A DNA stretch of 64,000 nucleotides from Vicia villosa (Eukaryota > Streptophyta > Magnoliopsida > Fabales > Fabaceae), in the NCBI RefSeq assembly GCF_029867415.1, contig NC_081182.1, positions 44,780,535 to 44,844,534 of the forward strand. Reading direction: 5' to 3'. Positions 1-13,405 of the stretch are shown here, piece by piece. The translations under genes were made by a program, and so were the position numbers. The notes beneath the pieces were generated by a model. It was given only the letters and a program-made list of their open reading frames with translations, did no database searches and was not told where the DNA came from. How positions within the stretch are numbered: position 1 is the stretch's first letter; every line of letters starts with the position of its first letter.

Positions 1-258
1 CATGATGTGTTTCATGTGTCTCAATTGAGGAAATACATTGTGGATCCATCTTATGTGATCCAAGTGGACGATGTACAGGTGAGAGATAACTTGATTGTTG
101 AAGCATTGCCCATGGAGATGGAAGACTGAGAGTTGAAGCAACTGCATGGTAAGGAGATTGCATTGGTTAAAATAGCTTGGGGAAGACCAACAGGTGGTAA
201 TGTTACTTGAGAGCTGGAGAGTCAGATGAAAGACTCATATCCTGAACTCTTTACTTGA
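1..258 (+). pseudogene. 3' end of a chromovirus (Ty3/gypsy) polyprotein, decayed
   Basis: In frame 1 this reads as the end of a chromodomain integrase, beginning HDVFHVSQLRKYI and ending near KDSYPELFT before a TGA at 256-258. It matches, residue for residue over most of its length, the minus-strand tail of element B at 32337-32597. It is interrupted by in-frame stops near 127 and 208, so it is dead. The segment with an ALVKIAW-type strand and an ELESQMK helix is the chromodomain-like C-terminus of Tekay/Del-type chromoviruses. A polypurine tract and an LTR follow directly, so this is the 3' end of an element whose body lies outside the window. Confidence 0.85.
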
Positions 259-287
259 GGTATGTTTTCGAGGACGAAAACTCTTTT

Positions 288-300
288 AGTGGGGGAGAGT
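288..300 (+). other. Polypurine tract of the decayed chromovirus
   Basis: The purine run AGTGGGGGAGAGT lies immediately before the LTR start TGTAACACCC. The same tract borders the 3' LTR of element B on the other strand (32295-32308). It would prime plus-strand DNA synthesis. Confidence 0.8.
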
Positions 301-2183
301 TGTAACACCCCATAATTTCCATTCTTTAATTTAATTGTAATTTAAATTAATTATTTGGATTAATTGACATTTTAGTGAATTATTGGAGGAATTATGAGAT
401 ATGATAATTAGGCCGGTGTGACAATTAGTAAAAAAGGAGGTGTTAAGTACTAAGCCTTTTACTAAAGTGGAATTATTATTTTCATAAAATAAGGAAAATT
501 GTGAGAAGGGAAATAGAAAGCAAAAAGAGGAGAAGAACGTGAACGGGAAGAGGAAGAAGAGAAGAGCATTTGGCTAAGGTAAGGGGTGACTAATCCATTT
601 AGCCTATATTATCAATTTAATGATGATAGGATTGATTATGTAGGTTGTGTATCTCAATTGAATGTATGTTAGGTTTTGGGGTTTTGGAATTATAGAGTGT
701 GATTTGAAGGATTTTGATGAAATTGATAATTATGGAGTGTACTTGATGTTAGATAAACCCCAAGCATGTTAGGAATGTGTTAGAATGTCGAATTTGACAA
801 TGTTTTGATGATATGAATGTTTGGACATGTTTTGGTGTGAGTTGGGAAGGTGAAATGCTGTTAAAAATGAGATTTTTTGGTTCTGATACTGTGGTAACCG
901 ATTACGGTATATGCGTACCCGGTTACCACTTGAAAAATGGTGTTTCTGGGTTTTTTAACACGGCGTAACCGGTTACCAGCCATGCCGTAACAGGTTACAG
1001 CTGGGTCTGACAGTTTTACTGAATTTCAAATATTCATAACTTTTTAACCGTAACTCCGTTTGGGTCCCCGTTTGAAGCGTTGAAAAGATAACGGAATGAT
1101 ATTTATGATTAAAATAAATTGATTAGCACTAAATGATTTAATTATTATGTAGTTATAGAAATGACATGTAATTACATATGTGTATGTTATGGATTAATGT
1201 TATTTAAGAACAACATGCATTGGTATTGTGTACTATGTGCTAATTGTGATGCATGGAATTGATGAATGCTAATTTCTATGCATTGTTGTGATTGTTAAAT
1301 GATGAATGCATGTTGTACAAGTGGTGGATAATTCAATATGTTGAATTATGGTGATATGCTTAAATGTTATGATTATATGGCTAATTCTTATTTGCATATG
1401 TTTTTGGTAATTGTAAGTATACATAAGGCTTAAATTTATCAAATGTAGATGTTGTTTTGGTGGTTGTAAGAATGACATTGGTTTCCTTGTATGCAATATG
1501 TCATTTGTGATTGATAAAAGCTATGTGAATGCTATTGATGTTATGTTTGGTGTGTTTGTACATTGTGTGCATATTTTGATAAATGTAACAATGTGATAGT
1601 GTTGTGATGACATAAATGTGATGTTTATGTTATATTCGGTGTGAATACTTATGGTGTGATTGTTGAATGATGCTGAGACATGTACATACTTTATTGGTGA
1701 TGATAATGGTGAGTTATGATGAGACGATGTAGTTCATCGGATCAGTGATGTTGTAAGTATGTTATATGTGTGCATTCATTCATAAATCATATGGTGGCTG
1801 AATCCAGAAGATGTGTTGGATCAGTGAGGATAGCTTGTAGGCTAGTCTGGTTATTTTCGTGTCCGTGTCATGCTTTGATCTTGTAACACTGGGGAACGTT
1901 TGTTTTAGAGTTATTTTGACAAACTCTTATTTTAGTAGTTTGGATAATTTTAGTTGATTGAGACGGTGATTTTTGATGCTTATGATGATAGATGTTTATA
2001 TTATCCAATAATGAGATTTTATTCTGCTGTGTTAAACATGATTGGTTTAAATATGTGATTATGTTCCTCGGAAAAAGTATGACAAATATATGGTTTATTT
2101 TATTTAAAGAGTTGTAGCATCCTTGTACATGTTTTTACTCTGAATTTATTTAATATTCCGCCGGGGTTTTGAAGGGTGTTACA
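301..2183 (+). repeat. LTR (1883 bp) of a chromovirus, shared by two truncated elements
   Basis: The LTR starts TGTAACACCC after the polypurine tract and ends GGGTGTTACA just before a tRNA primer-binding site. Both termini resemble those of the element B LTRs, so it is the same or a sister family, but the middle is diverged. Around 890-1010 it holds a cluster of imperfect palindromes of the GTAACCGGTTAC type. An LTR with polyprotein-end sequence on its left and a primer-binding site on its right is simultaneously a 3' LTR and a 5' LTR. Confidence 0.85.
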
Positions 2184-2187
2184 ATAG

Positions 2188-2200
2188 TGGTATCAGAGCA
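2188..2200 (+). promoter_or_regulatory. Primer-binding site (initiator tRNA-Met type)
   Basis: TGGTATCAGAGCA lies four bases after the LTR end. It is complementary to the 3' end of plant initiator tRNA-Met and identical to the site in element B (39888-39900). The following leader also resembles element B, including GTCGGTCGTTGTGACCAG. Confidence 0.85.
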
Positions 2201-2570
2201 TCGTCGGTCGTTGTGACCAGTGTCTTGTTGTTAATTATTCCTTTGGTATGCGACATGTGTGCGAAAGACTATCGGTACTCGGTGTGCTCCTAGTTGTTTG
2301 TCTGCGAAGGTGGGATTGAAACACGTGGGGGAGAAGTCGTTACTACGTGCGACATTTTGCGTAGGTAACTTTGAGCATAAGATCAAGGATGCTATTGTAG
2401 TTGGGTAACGATGGTTTATGCTACCATTATGGTTGTCGGCTACCTATTGACAAATTGAGGAACTGATCACCCTTAATCTCTTGTTAATAGTAGACAAGGT
2501 CGTAGTGGATGGGATAGGCTGTCTTGCCAACTTGATAGTATGCAAAGTGGATGAGTCTAAGTAAGATGGT
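2201..2570 (+). other. Chromovirus leader remnant, no reading frame
   Basis: The first 50 bases match the 5' leader of element B. The rest has no open frame that I recognise. Where element B has gag, zinc knuckles and protease, this copy jumps to the sequence just before reverse transcriptase, so about 1.5 kb has been lost. Confidence 0.5.
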
Positions 2571-2571
2571 G

Positions 2572-2786
2572 TTGTGTTATTGGCTTTGATAGCATTCTTG
2601 GATGTTAATGAGAAGAGAACAAATGAAGAATTGCCAATAATTCTCGATTTTGCGGGGGAATTTCTTGAGGATGTAAGTGATTTACCACGGGAACATGAAG
2701 TAGAGTTTGCGATCAACTTAGTTCTTGGAACTAGTCCTGTTTCAATGAATCCATATCGGATGTCAGCTTTTGAGTTGAATTTATAA
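2572..2786 (+). pseudogene. Chromovirus fragment between protease and reverse transcriptase
   Basis: The peptide contains EFAINLVLGTSPVSMNPYRM, close to the element B sequence [20 protein letters not shown] that precedes its reverse transcriptase. Only about 70 residues remain. The frame ends at a TAA at 2784-2786, where the sequence becomes AT-rich and the homology stops. It is an internally deleted and 3'-truncated copy. Confidence 0.75.
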
Positions 2787-3432
2787 AATTTAATTACATT
2801 ATGTTGAACTATTATGTTGAATTTATGTTGAATTTGAGTTGAACTACTATGTTGAATTTATAAAATTTTAAAAATTATTTGAATTTATTAAATTTTAAAA
2901 ATTATTTATATTTTATTACATTAATTTATATTAAATATAATATATTATTTAATATATATTTAAAATATTTTAATTTAATTTTTACAAAAAGTTATTGAAG
3001 AGGTAAGGATGTTAAATTTGACACTACTCTTCAAACTCTTTGTAAAAATAAGTAAACTTAGTGTTATTAAATTTAGCATATACTACTAAGTTAGTAGGCT
3101 AGTCTCAAAGGATTCCGACTCAAAAAAATAAAACTGCTTATTTATTTATTTATTCATAATTTAAATTAAAAAAAAGGCAACATGTTTTGTCCATTTTCTA
3201 ATTCGTAGTCTATTTCAATAAGTTCTTATAAAAGAGAGCATGATAGAGTTGATTTTATATTTAAATCATTTTTGTGTTTAAATTCACGTTTTCAGATATT
3301 ATGGGAGACATTGTTTTATTTCAGATTTTCCTTTTTTTAAGCTATTTAATAGGTGCATTTGGTTATTTTCAGAATAATAAATATCGTTGCACTTTGTACA
3401 ATTTGCTATTGTGTTCATTATATTTGTTGACA
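2787..3432 (+). repeat. AT-rich spacer and 5' LTR remnant of a Ty1/copia element
   Basis: The first part is low-complexity AT-rich DNA with repeated GTTGAATTTA units. The end, before the copia primer-binding site, reads GCACTTTGTACAATTTGCTATTGTGTTCATT (positions 3389-3419) and recurs with changes at about 7534-7575. It is therefore the end of the 5' LTR, finishing GTTGACA at 3432. The left edge of the LTR could not be placed. Confidence 0.5.
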
Positions 3433-3434
3433 TT

Positions 3435-3447
3435 TGGTATCAGAGCT
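3435..3447 (+). promoter_or_regulatory. Primer-binding site of the copia element
   Basis: TGGTATCAGAGCT follows the LTR end by two bases. It is the initiator tRNA-Met complement used by most plant Ty1/copia elements. Gag-like sequence follows about 80 bases downstream. Confidence 0.75.
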
Positions 3448-3519
3448 TGTGAAACAGACCTGGTTGAGAGATAAAATAGAGGTGTTATTCAATAAAACAC
3501 GAGAGAATAGTGAGAAAGA

Positions 3520-6500
3520 ATGGAAGAGAGTAGGACCAACACTAGTAACAACACATTTGAGCAGTCTGTCATCCCTAAATTTGATGGCTATTGTGAGCAT
3601 TGGGCCAAATTGATGGAGAAATTCCTTCGAGCAAAGGAATTCTAAAGTCTAGTAGAAGATGGAATAATTGTAATTGAAAAGGGGAAAGAACCGTTAGAAG
3701 TAGAGAAAAACTCATCGGAGAATAGGAGTTGAAGGATAAAAAGTGAATAACTATCTCTATCAAGCTATAGATAGAGAAATCTTAAAGACCATTCTTAATA
3801 ATGACATATCCAAGCAAATATGAGATTCAATAAAGAAGAAATTCAAGGGATCAACTAGAGTCAAGAGAGCACAATTTCAAACTCTTAAGATTGAGTTCAA
3901 AGCCTTAAGAATGAAGGAATGGGAGACTGTTAATGCTTACTTCGGAAAAACACTCTCCATTTCCAAGAAGATGAAGGTGTATGGAGAAAATGTCAAAGAA
4001 GCATACATCACAAGAAAGATCCTACGCTCTTTAGTTTCCAAATTTAATTATGTTGTGTGTTCTATTGAGGAATGAAATAATGTAGATACTCTAATTGAGG
4101 ATGAACTCCAAAGTGGTCTCTTAATCCATGAACAGAGAATGAAAGGCCCAGTTGAAGAAGAGCAGGCCTTAAAAGTGACATATGAAGCTCGAGGTGGAAC
4201 AGGCAAAGGCACAACTAAAGGGCGAGAAAGAAGAAAAGGAATACAATTTATTGATAAGTCAACTATGGAATGTTATAGGTGCCACAATTTGGGGAATTAT
4301 CAATATGAATGTACAAATTGGAATAAGAGAGCTCACTATCAATGATGAAGATGAGATGCTTCTAATGGCACGTGTAGATCTCGAGCAGAACAAAAAGGAA
4401 GGAATATGGTTTCTTGACCCTTGATGCAAGGTTCAAACAAGGAGTGGTGCATGCAACTTGATGAATGGTTCATACATTCAGTAAAACTTAGGAATGAATG
4501 TAAATTGATGGTGATGAGGAAAAGGAAGCATAAAGTTGGAGTTTGGAGGAAAAGTTCAAATTGTAAGTAATGTATTCAGACCTAAGTTGCATAATAATTT
4601 GCTTAGGATAGGTCAATTGCAAGACAAAGGAATTATTATACTGATAAAGAATGAAGTGTGCAAGCTGTACCATCCAATTTGGAGACTTATAATGGAAAGC
4701 ATAATGATTGCAAACAGATTGTTTGTAGTCATCACAAAAATTCTCATTGCAGATTCAACATGCTTTAATACAAATGATGAAGAGACGAGTGAAATTTGGC
4801 CCAAATAGTATGAGCACTTGAGCTATAAAGCCTTGCCTTGTTGCATAATAAAAAGATGGTTAGATGGCTTCCAAACATCAAATCAGCAACATAGAAGTGC
4901 ACAAGTTGTATGCAAGGGAATTAACACGGAAAACTTATACTAAAGAAGAGCAGGTGGAAATCCACAAAGCAACTATAACTCATTCATTATGATATTTGCT
5001 TTCCCATCTCACCTGCGTCTTATAGCAAAAAAGGTATTTGTTAACTTTCATTGATGATTTTAGTAGAAAATTATGGGTGTATTTTCTGGACGAGAATGTA
5101 TTTTCATATTTTTCAAAATAATGGTGGAAAAGGAGTTTGGCTTATCCTTATGTAACTTGAGAACATATAGAGGAGGAGAATTCAACTCAAAAGAATTCAC
5201 AGATTTTTGCAAATCACAAGGGATTGAGAGACAGCTGACTACTGCCTATACACCTCAGCGAAACAAAGTTTCCACAAATCTCAACATGGGGAGATGTTTA
5301 CTTGAAGAGAAGAAGATGCCTCAAAAGCTTTTCCGAGATGCTGTAAAATGGACCTTCCATATTTTAAATTGAAGTCCCACTGCCTCTTTGAAAAACAAAA
5401 CACCAGAAGAATGTTCCAGTAGTTTTATACCTAACGTTGATTATTTCAGGGTCATTGGATGCATTAGCAATGTTCATATACTTGATGCTAGCTGACAAAA
5501 ATTGGGTGCCAGAATCAAAAGGCAAGTGTTTATCGGTTACAATGAATAATCAAAAGGGTACATGATGATTGATTCTTGTACAAATAAAGTAGCAATCAAT
5601 AGGGATGCCGTGTTTTAAGAAGGTGAAAATGGAACTGGAAAAACACAACAAAACAGACAAAACATTATATTCTAGACTGGGCAGAAGCCTATGAAGAAGC
5701 ATACAATCAAGGGGAAGAAAGTGAAGATAAAGTTGCCCTAAATGAAGATGAAGGAAATACAACAACCTCGAATCAGAAGATGATAAGGCCAATATTAAAT
5801 GATGTGGCAGCCTCACAAGATCAGACAGATGAAGACACCAATTCCAGTGATGTTGTTATTAGTGATGTTGTTGCCTTACCAACTCGAAGAAGAAGTTCTC
5901 CGACTTATGTAGAAAATTTTACCAGCGGAGAATGGCTCTCAAGTAACGAGGTACAAATATGTGTTCTCTTTATTTCCGAAACTGATTTATTGACTTATGA
6001 GCAAGCGATATAATCAAAGAAATGGAGGGAGACAATGAATCGTGAGATTAAAGCTATAAAGAAGAACAATACATGGAAGCTAGTAAAAGCTCCTACCAGA
6101 GTAAAGGCGGTAGGAGTCAAATGGGTTTATCAAACCAAATTAAACTAGATGGGAAACCATTCAAACTGTGTTGGTTGTAGCAGCAAGGAATCATTGAAAA
6201 GTTTTCCAACTTGATGTCATACGCACCTTTTTATTATGGAAGATATGTATGTTGCTCAATCACAAAGCTATGAAGTGAAAAGGGATGAGAATAAGGTGTA
6301 CAAGCTTGTGAAAGCCCGTTATGGCTTGAAGCAAGCTACGAGGGCGGGGTTCAGTAGAATGAAGGGATACTTCATCAAAGAAGGGTTTGAAAGGAGTTGT
6401 TGTGAGCATACTCTATTTGTCAAGAAGCATGAAGATGTCAAAATTTTAATTGTAATTCTCTATGTCGATGACCTTATTTTTACGAGTAATAATTTGCCGA

Positions 6501-7140
6501 TTATGCAAGATTTCAAGACCTCAATAAAAAAACAAGTTTGAAATGTCTGATCTTGGCAAAATGGGTATTTTCTAGGCGTAGAAGTTAACCAAGATAGCAA
6601 TGGAGTTTACATCAGTCAAAAGAAATATGCAAATGAAGTACTTAAGAGATTTGAAATGGGAGGTTGAAATGGAGTCAGAAATCCAATAGTGTCGGGAAGC
6701 AAATTGACAAAGGAAGGAGGAGCAAAAATTGTTGCCACAATGTTCAAACAAATCATTGGAAGTCTTATGTATGTAACACTGACGAAACCTGACTTAATGT
6801 ATAATGTTTGTCTCCTAAGCATATTCATGTTAAGTCCAAAAAGGAAACACATGTGTTAGTCGCCAAAAGAGTATTGAGATACATTAAGTCTCATGTTGAT
6901 TTTGGAATTTTTATATAAAAGAGATTGTACAACTGAAATAATGGTGTATATGGATAGTGATTACATCGACGATTTAGATGACCGAAAGAGTGCGTTAGGA
7001 TATGTATATGTTAAGTGGTAGAGTTGTAGCTTAGGCATCTAAGAAGCAACATGTGGTAACTTTATCAACCACTGAAGCAAAGCATGTCGTTGCTGCCTCT
7101 TGCGCCTGCCAAGTATCTGGATAAAACAAATTTTTAAACA
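3520..7140 (+). pseudogene. Decayed Ty1/copia gag-pol
   Basis: Domains appear in copia order, scattered over frames with many stops. Gag lies at about 3520-4340 and ends in a zinc knuckle near 4270-4312. Integrase core lies near 5040-5370, with RGGEF and AYTPQRN. Reverse transcriptase lies at about 6170-6540, with YGLKQA and the YVDD catalytic motif near 6462. RNase H lies at about 6600-7130. The knuckle reads CYRCHNLGNYQYEC, so the zinc-binding histidine of CX2CX4HX4C has become asparagine. The integrase to reverse transcriptase order identifies Ty1/copia. It cannot make a functional polyprotein. Confidence 0.85.
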
Positions 7141-7439
7141 GATCAAAGGTACTCTATTAAAAATCTTTGTAATAGTTATTCCGCTATTAAACGTGCAGAA
7201 GTAAGCACATTGATGTACAATTTCATTTTCTAAGAAATCTTACAAGTGATGAATTAATCAATATGGAATACGTTTGTAGCAACGAGGAAGTTGCTAACAT
7301 CATGATCTGAAAATTGACCTATTCGAAAAACTCGTAGAAACAATGGGTTAGACTCGTAGGTGCAGTCTTGGCATAAACTAACATGTGGCAAACATGTTGA
7401 AGATTGATCAGTTCAAAAAACTCAAAGAAGCATAAACTA

Positions 7440-7580
7440 AGATGTAGCAGAAATGTTTGTTTAGTTCGGGGAGAGTTTCTTTATAAGGCTATTTAAAAGC
7501 TGAAATTGGTTACTACAAGAATTACAAATATTGCTGGATTAAGTGCAATTTGCAATTGTGTTCATTGTTTTTGTTAACAT
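7440..7580 (+). repeat. 3' LTR remnant of the copia element
   Basis: The segment ending TTGTGTTCATTGTTTTTGTTAACA mirrors the end of the 5' LTR before the primer-binding site at 3435, with several changes. The start is uncertain. It marks the right end of the copia element at about 7578. Confidence 0.5.
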
Positions 7581-7973
7581 AATATTGGTATAACGATAAA
7601 AATTGTAAAAAGTTGCAAGCCAATATAATTGTAAAAGTAAAACTTAACCAACACCTCATGTACAATATTGGTGCAATGGAAAATGGGCCATATGGAAGAT
7701 TGAAGGATAGGGTAAATAAAAACAACACTCTCAAGACAAACATGTGATCATTCTGTAAAAAAAAAGAGCACGTGATCTAGACATAACCCCTTGATTTTCC
7801 AGGAAACGTAAAACGCAACAAAATTATCAGGCAAATATGTAAACCTAGACATATAGACGCTTGATAAGGTGATACGGTCTGTAGCTACAGTAACTTAAAA
7901 GATACTACTAGTTCAAAAATAATTCCACAAAAAAAAATACAAATAGAACACAGCTCAATTAAACAAAACCCAA
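7581..7973. other. Spacer and probable 3' UTR of the NAC-alpha gene
   Basis: There is no coding signal. The part next to 7974 is downstream of the minus-strand NAC-alpha stop codon and is likely its 3' untranslated region. The rest is AT-rich intergenic DNA. Confidence 0.4.
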
Positions 7974-10524
<2,551 letters not shown>

Positions 10525-10775
10525 GGTTGGAATTTGGAGAGGATTGGGGATTTGACTCGGCGGAAGAGGTGATCACTGTGAAGAGTGTAGAGATTAATTG
10601 GATTAGATAGAGAAAGGGATAACAGCACTATAGCTACTACTTATTCTGCTTTCAATTCAAGGGTTTTCACTTTTTATTTTGGGCCATTCATTTTGGGCCA
10701 AGTTTACATTTTTTTTTTAGAAAAAACAAATAAAACGCTACTATATAAAAATAAACAGAATTTCTTTGAAGACTT
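10525..10775 (-). promoter_or_regulatory. 5' UTR and promoter region of NAC-alpha
   Basis: This is the 250 bases upstream of the NAC-alpha ATG. It contains pyrimidine-rich stretches on the transcribed strand (CTTTCTCTATCTAATCC) typical of plant 5' UTRs. No TATA box could be assigned with confidence. The foldback element begins directly beyond it. Confidence 0.35.
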
Positions 10776-11728
10776 CCCTATGGGCAGAACCTCCAGCAAA
10801 AACTCAAAAAAACTCCTATTTCGGAAATGCATTTCCGAAGTAATTTTTTTTCATATTTTTTCAGAATTTGAAAATGCATCTCCGAAAACATTAAATAGGG
10901 TGTTTTCGGATATGCATTTTGGAAAACACCCATTTTTGGGGGTTTCGGATGTATACTTCCGAAAATATATGCTTTGTAAACTGAGACAACACCCATAACA
11001 ACAACTTGCACTTCTATTCTCAATTAAATCTACTTCCTTCTTATGATGGAAAGTACATGCTATGTATGTATAATTTAGATATCTTTCATTTTTCTAATAT
11101 CATTTTGGTTTCATTGTTGAAGGTATAACTTTAACTCAATCCCAGATTCGAGTTTTGGGTGACTATGCTTTCATGTTATGAGATTATGAACTTGCCTTGT
11201 CAAATTATCGCCTAATTTCGAAAAATTTCAAAATTGATAAAGCCTGGAAGCGTTATGCTGGTGTGCAGATAATTTTTAATTTATATTTCCAAGTGGAGAG
11301 GGTCTTCATATTTATTCATGGTTGTTCCATAAGTTTAAGTTAGATTATTATTTTCTGTAAAGAGATACTGGAAGGATGTTAAATTGAATTTCCCTCTCTG
11401 TTAAATTACTGTATATAGGCATATACAGCAATTTGGGAAAAGAGAATTCTGTATAGTTGTCTTTGTTAGTGAAAAGAGAATTCTTTGTGAAGGGGGAAAC
11501 TCTTTCCTTCACCATGTTTTTTTTTGGAAATGTATTTCCGAAACACCCAAAAATGGGTTATTTCGGAAATGCATCTCCGAAAACATCCCCCATTTGATAT
11601 TTTCGGAGATGCATTTCCGAATTCTGGAAAAATTTGAAAAAAAAAATTACTTCGGAAATTCATTTCCGAAGTAGGGGTATTTTTGGGTTTTCGCCGCGGG
11701 TGACCAAGAAGATAGGGGTCTATAAAAA
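10765..11728. mobile_element. Foldback element with long terminal inverted repeats (Mutator-like, non-autonomous)
   Basis: The left arm (about 10765-10980) and right arm (about 11512-11728) are inverted copies of each other, roughly 200 bp each. Both carry alternating GCATTTCCGAA and GCATCTCCGAAAA units and CACCCATTTTTGGG blocks. The roughly 530-bp interior has no coding frame that I recognise. The outer ends share the block order CCCTAT, ACC, GAAAA, CTC/CCCTA with the right end of the PMD-carrying element at about 18900-18965, so it looks like a deletion derivative of that family. A 9-bp target duplication was not found. Confidence 0.65.
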
Positions 11729-12067
11729 AAATCTCAAATAAAAATATTTACATAATAGAACTAGATCGGATTAGGAATAACAATGGGTAGGATTTGGATA
11801 TGGTACTATAGTATCTATTCTCATATAATTGTGGTTTGAAAAAATCTTTGTACCTGAGTTCATATTTGCGTAGGCACTAACCTTTTACCGCATTTTTTTT
11901 ATCTTCTACTAGTTATTGACAATTTGGGATTTATATCAGATTTTTATAATTAAAAAAACATACATTTTTACCAGCATTTTTGAAATGTCTTGTAAAAATG
12001 AATATTTCACATGCATTTATACCAGTATTTTCGAAGAATATGGTAACTATTAAATTGTAATTTCTTG
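11729..12067. other. AT-rich intergenic spacer, nothing recognised
   Basis: There is no supported reading frame or clear repeat end. Sequences such as ACCAGCATTTTTGAAATGTC recur in diverged form on the other side of the neighbouring solo LTR, so the spacer may be an older repeat split by it. Confidence 0.3.
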
Positions 12068-12467
12068 TGTCGAAAATATTTGATTTGATTTAGAAGTGTA
12101 AAAACAGTTTGTTACACACATATTTGATTTAGATCTAAATTAGATAGAATTGATTTAGTTCCAAAATAGGTATTTTGGGCTTTTATAGTTTTTGGCTTTT
12201 GGCTTTTGGCTTAGAGAGCAAGCTAACCTAAATTTATAGGGGGAGTAACCCCTATTTTTGTAATCAAGTCAATCAAGTTGCATTCACAGAATCTGCAATT
12301 GAAAGTGAATAATAAAGTTGTTCAAAGTTTGTGGGCAGAGAGAAACTTTGTAGAAAATCATTCTCTTTATTTCTTTCATATTTTTTTCATTGTCATTGTG
12401 TGGTAGTAACAATATTGTTCATCAAGATTGATAGAAATTCATCATAGATATTGGTGGATTTCCAACA
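12068..12467 (+). repeat. Putative solo LTR of a copia-type element
   Basis: The segment starts TGTCGAAAATATTTG and ends GGATTTCCAACA. It has LTR-like content: a TATA-like TTTTATAG, then GGGGGAGTAACCCC, then a U5-like tail. No internal region or partner LTR flanks it. No matching target duplication was found, so the exact ends are uncertain. Confidence 0.5.
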
Positions 12468-13099
12468 GTAACTAACATGTATTTTTTAAATGTCCGACAA
12501 AAATTCATACATGCATACCAAAAATTTCTAAAATGTCGGCAAAAATGCATGTTGGTTATCGCTTTCAAAAATGCCAATAAAACCATGCTAATTTCTCATT
12601 TTAAAAAAATTTGGTACTTCATTTTTTTTGTAATGAGGACCAGAGAATAGACGACAAGATAGTTCCTAGAGTGACTGACAGAGCAAAGAGAGCAACTACA
12701 GAGAGCTCTAGTGGAGGCGCCCAAGATGACGGAGAGCAATTACACCTTAGGAAAGGTAGAGTAGCTTTCATAGGTTCTCACTACAGGAGGATCGAGCATT
12801 TCCGATTACCCCGCACTCTGCAGCATAAAGGTGGTAGAGCTGGACATGCTAAAGATCTTAATGTTGAGTCTAATGTGTCTATTGTTGATGATGTAGAGGT
12901 TCCTCCACGAGATGATATTGAGTTTCCTCCATATAGTGATAACAATATTATATAATGTTTTCGGTCAGCCAAAGGTCCAAAAAAATCAAAGTCTGATCCA
13001 ATATTAATCCACTCCAAACGACCCAATAAATATAAACCATAACATTTGATATTAAAGGTACATTTTTCTGATCTCAACTTTTAATTACACCCATCTTGA
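12468..13099. other. Degenerate spacer with one unexplained open frame
   Basis: A 114-codon plus-strand frame at 12611-12955 encodes a hydrophilic peptide with VPPRDDIEFPPY near its end. I do not recognise it, and it shows no promoter or splice context. It may be part of a decayed transposon gene. The rest is non-coding. Confidence 0.3.
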
Positions 13100-13330
13100 A
13101 TTATAAACTAGCTTGGGTATTAGAGTGTTAACCTCGTAGGTCCATCCCACACCACCATATCGGAGATCATCACCACCAGCTCAGGATCATTCGCTATCAA
13201 GATACACCTAATTTTGGTTCCGGAGCGGAGTAGTGGCGTCGTTTGTGAAAATTGGCTCCTAATTCCCGTAAAATTCCACGAGTTGATCATCTTTGATCCA
13301 AAGTCAAATCTCAATCGGAAACATCGAATA
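13100..13330 (+). repeat. Remnant of an Athila/Tat-type LTR end and primer-binding site
   Basis: The sequence GAGTAGTGGCGTCGTTTGTG near 13230 resembles the TGGCGCC(G)TCTGTGGG-type primer-binding sites of plant Athila/Tat elements. It is preceded by a GATCATCACCACC-rich stretch common at LTR ends of that group. It is too short and degraded to define an element. Confidence 0.35.
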
Positions 13331-13405
13331 TGGAGACAGTAACTTCTTTCACTGTACCAAGGAGATCCGTCAAATCCTACTACCCTGTCTTACATCAATT
13401 ATCAT

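Noticed and set aside
12611..12955. 114-codon open frame considered as a small host gene
   Set aside because: No family signature, splice or promoter context, and it lies between transposon remnants; kept only as an unexplained frame.
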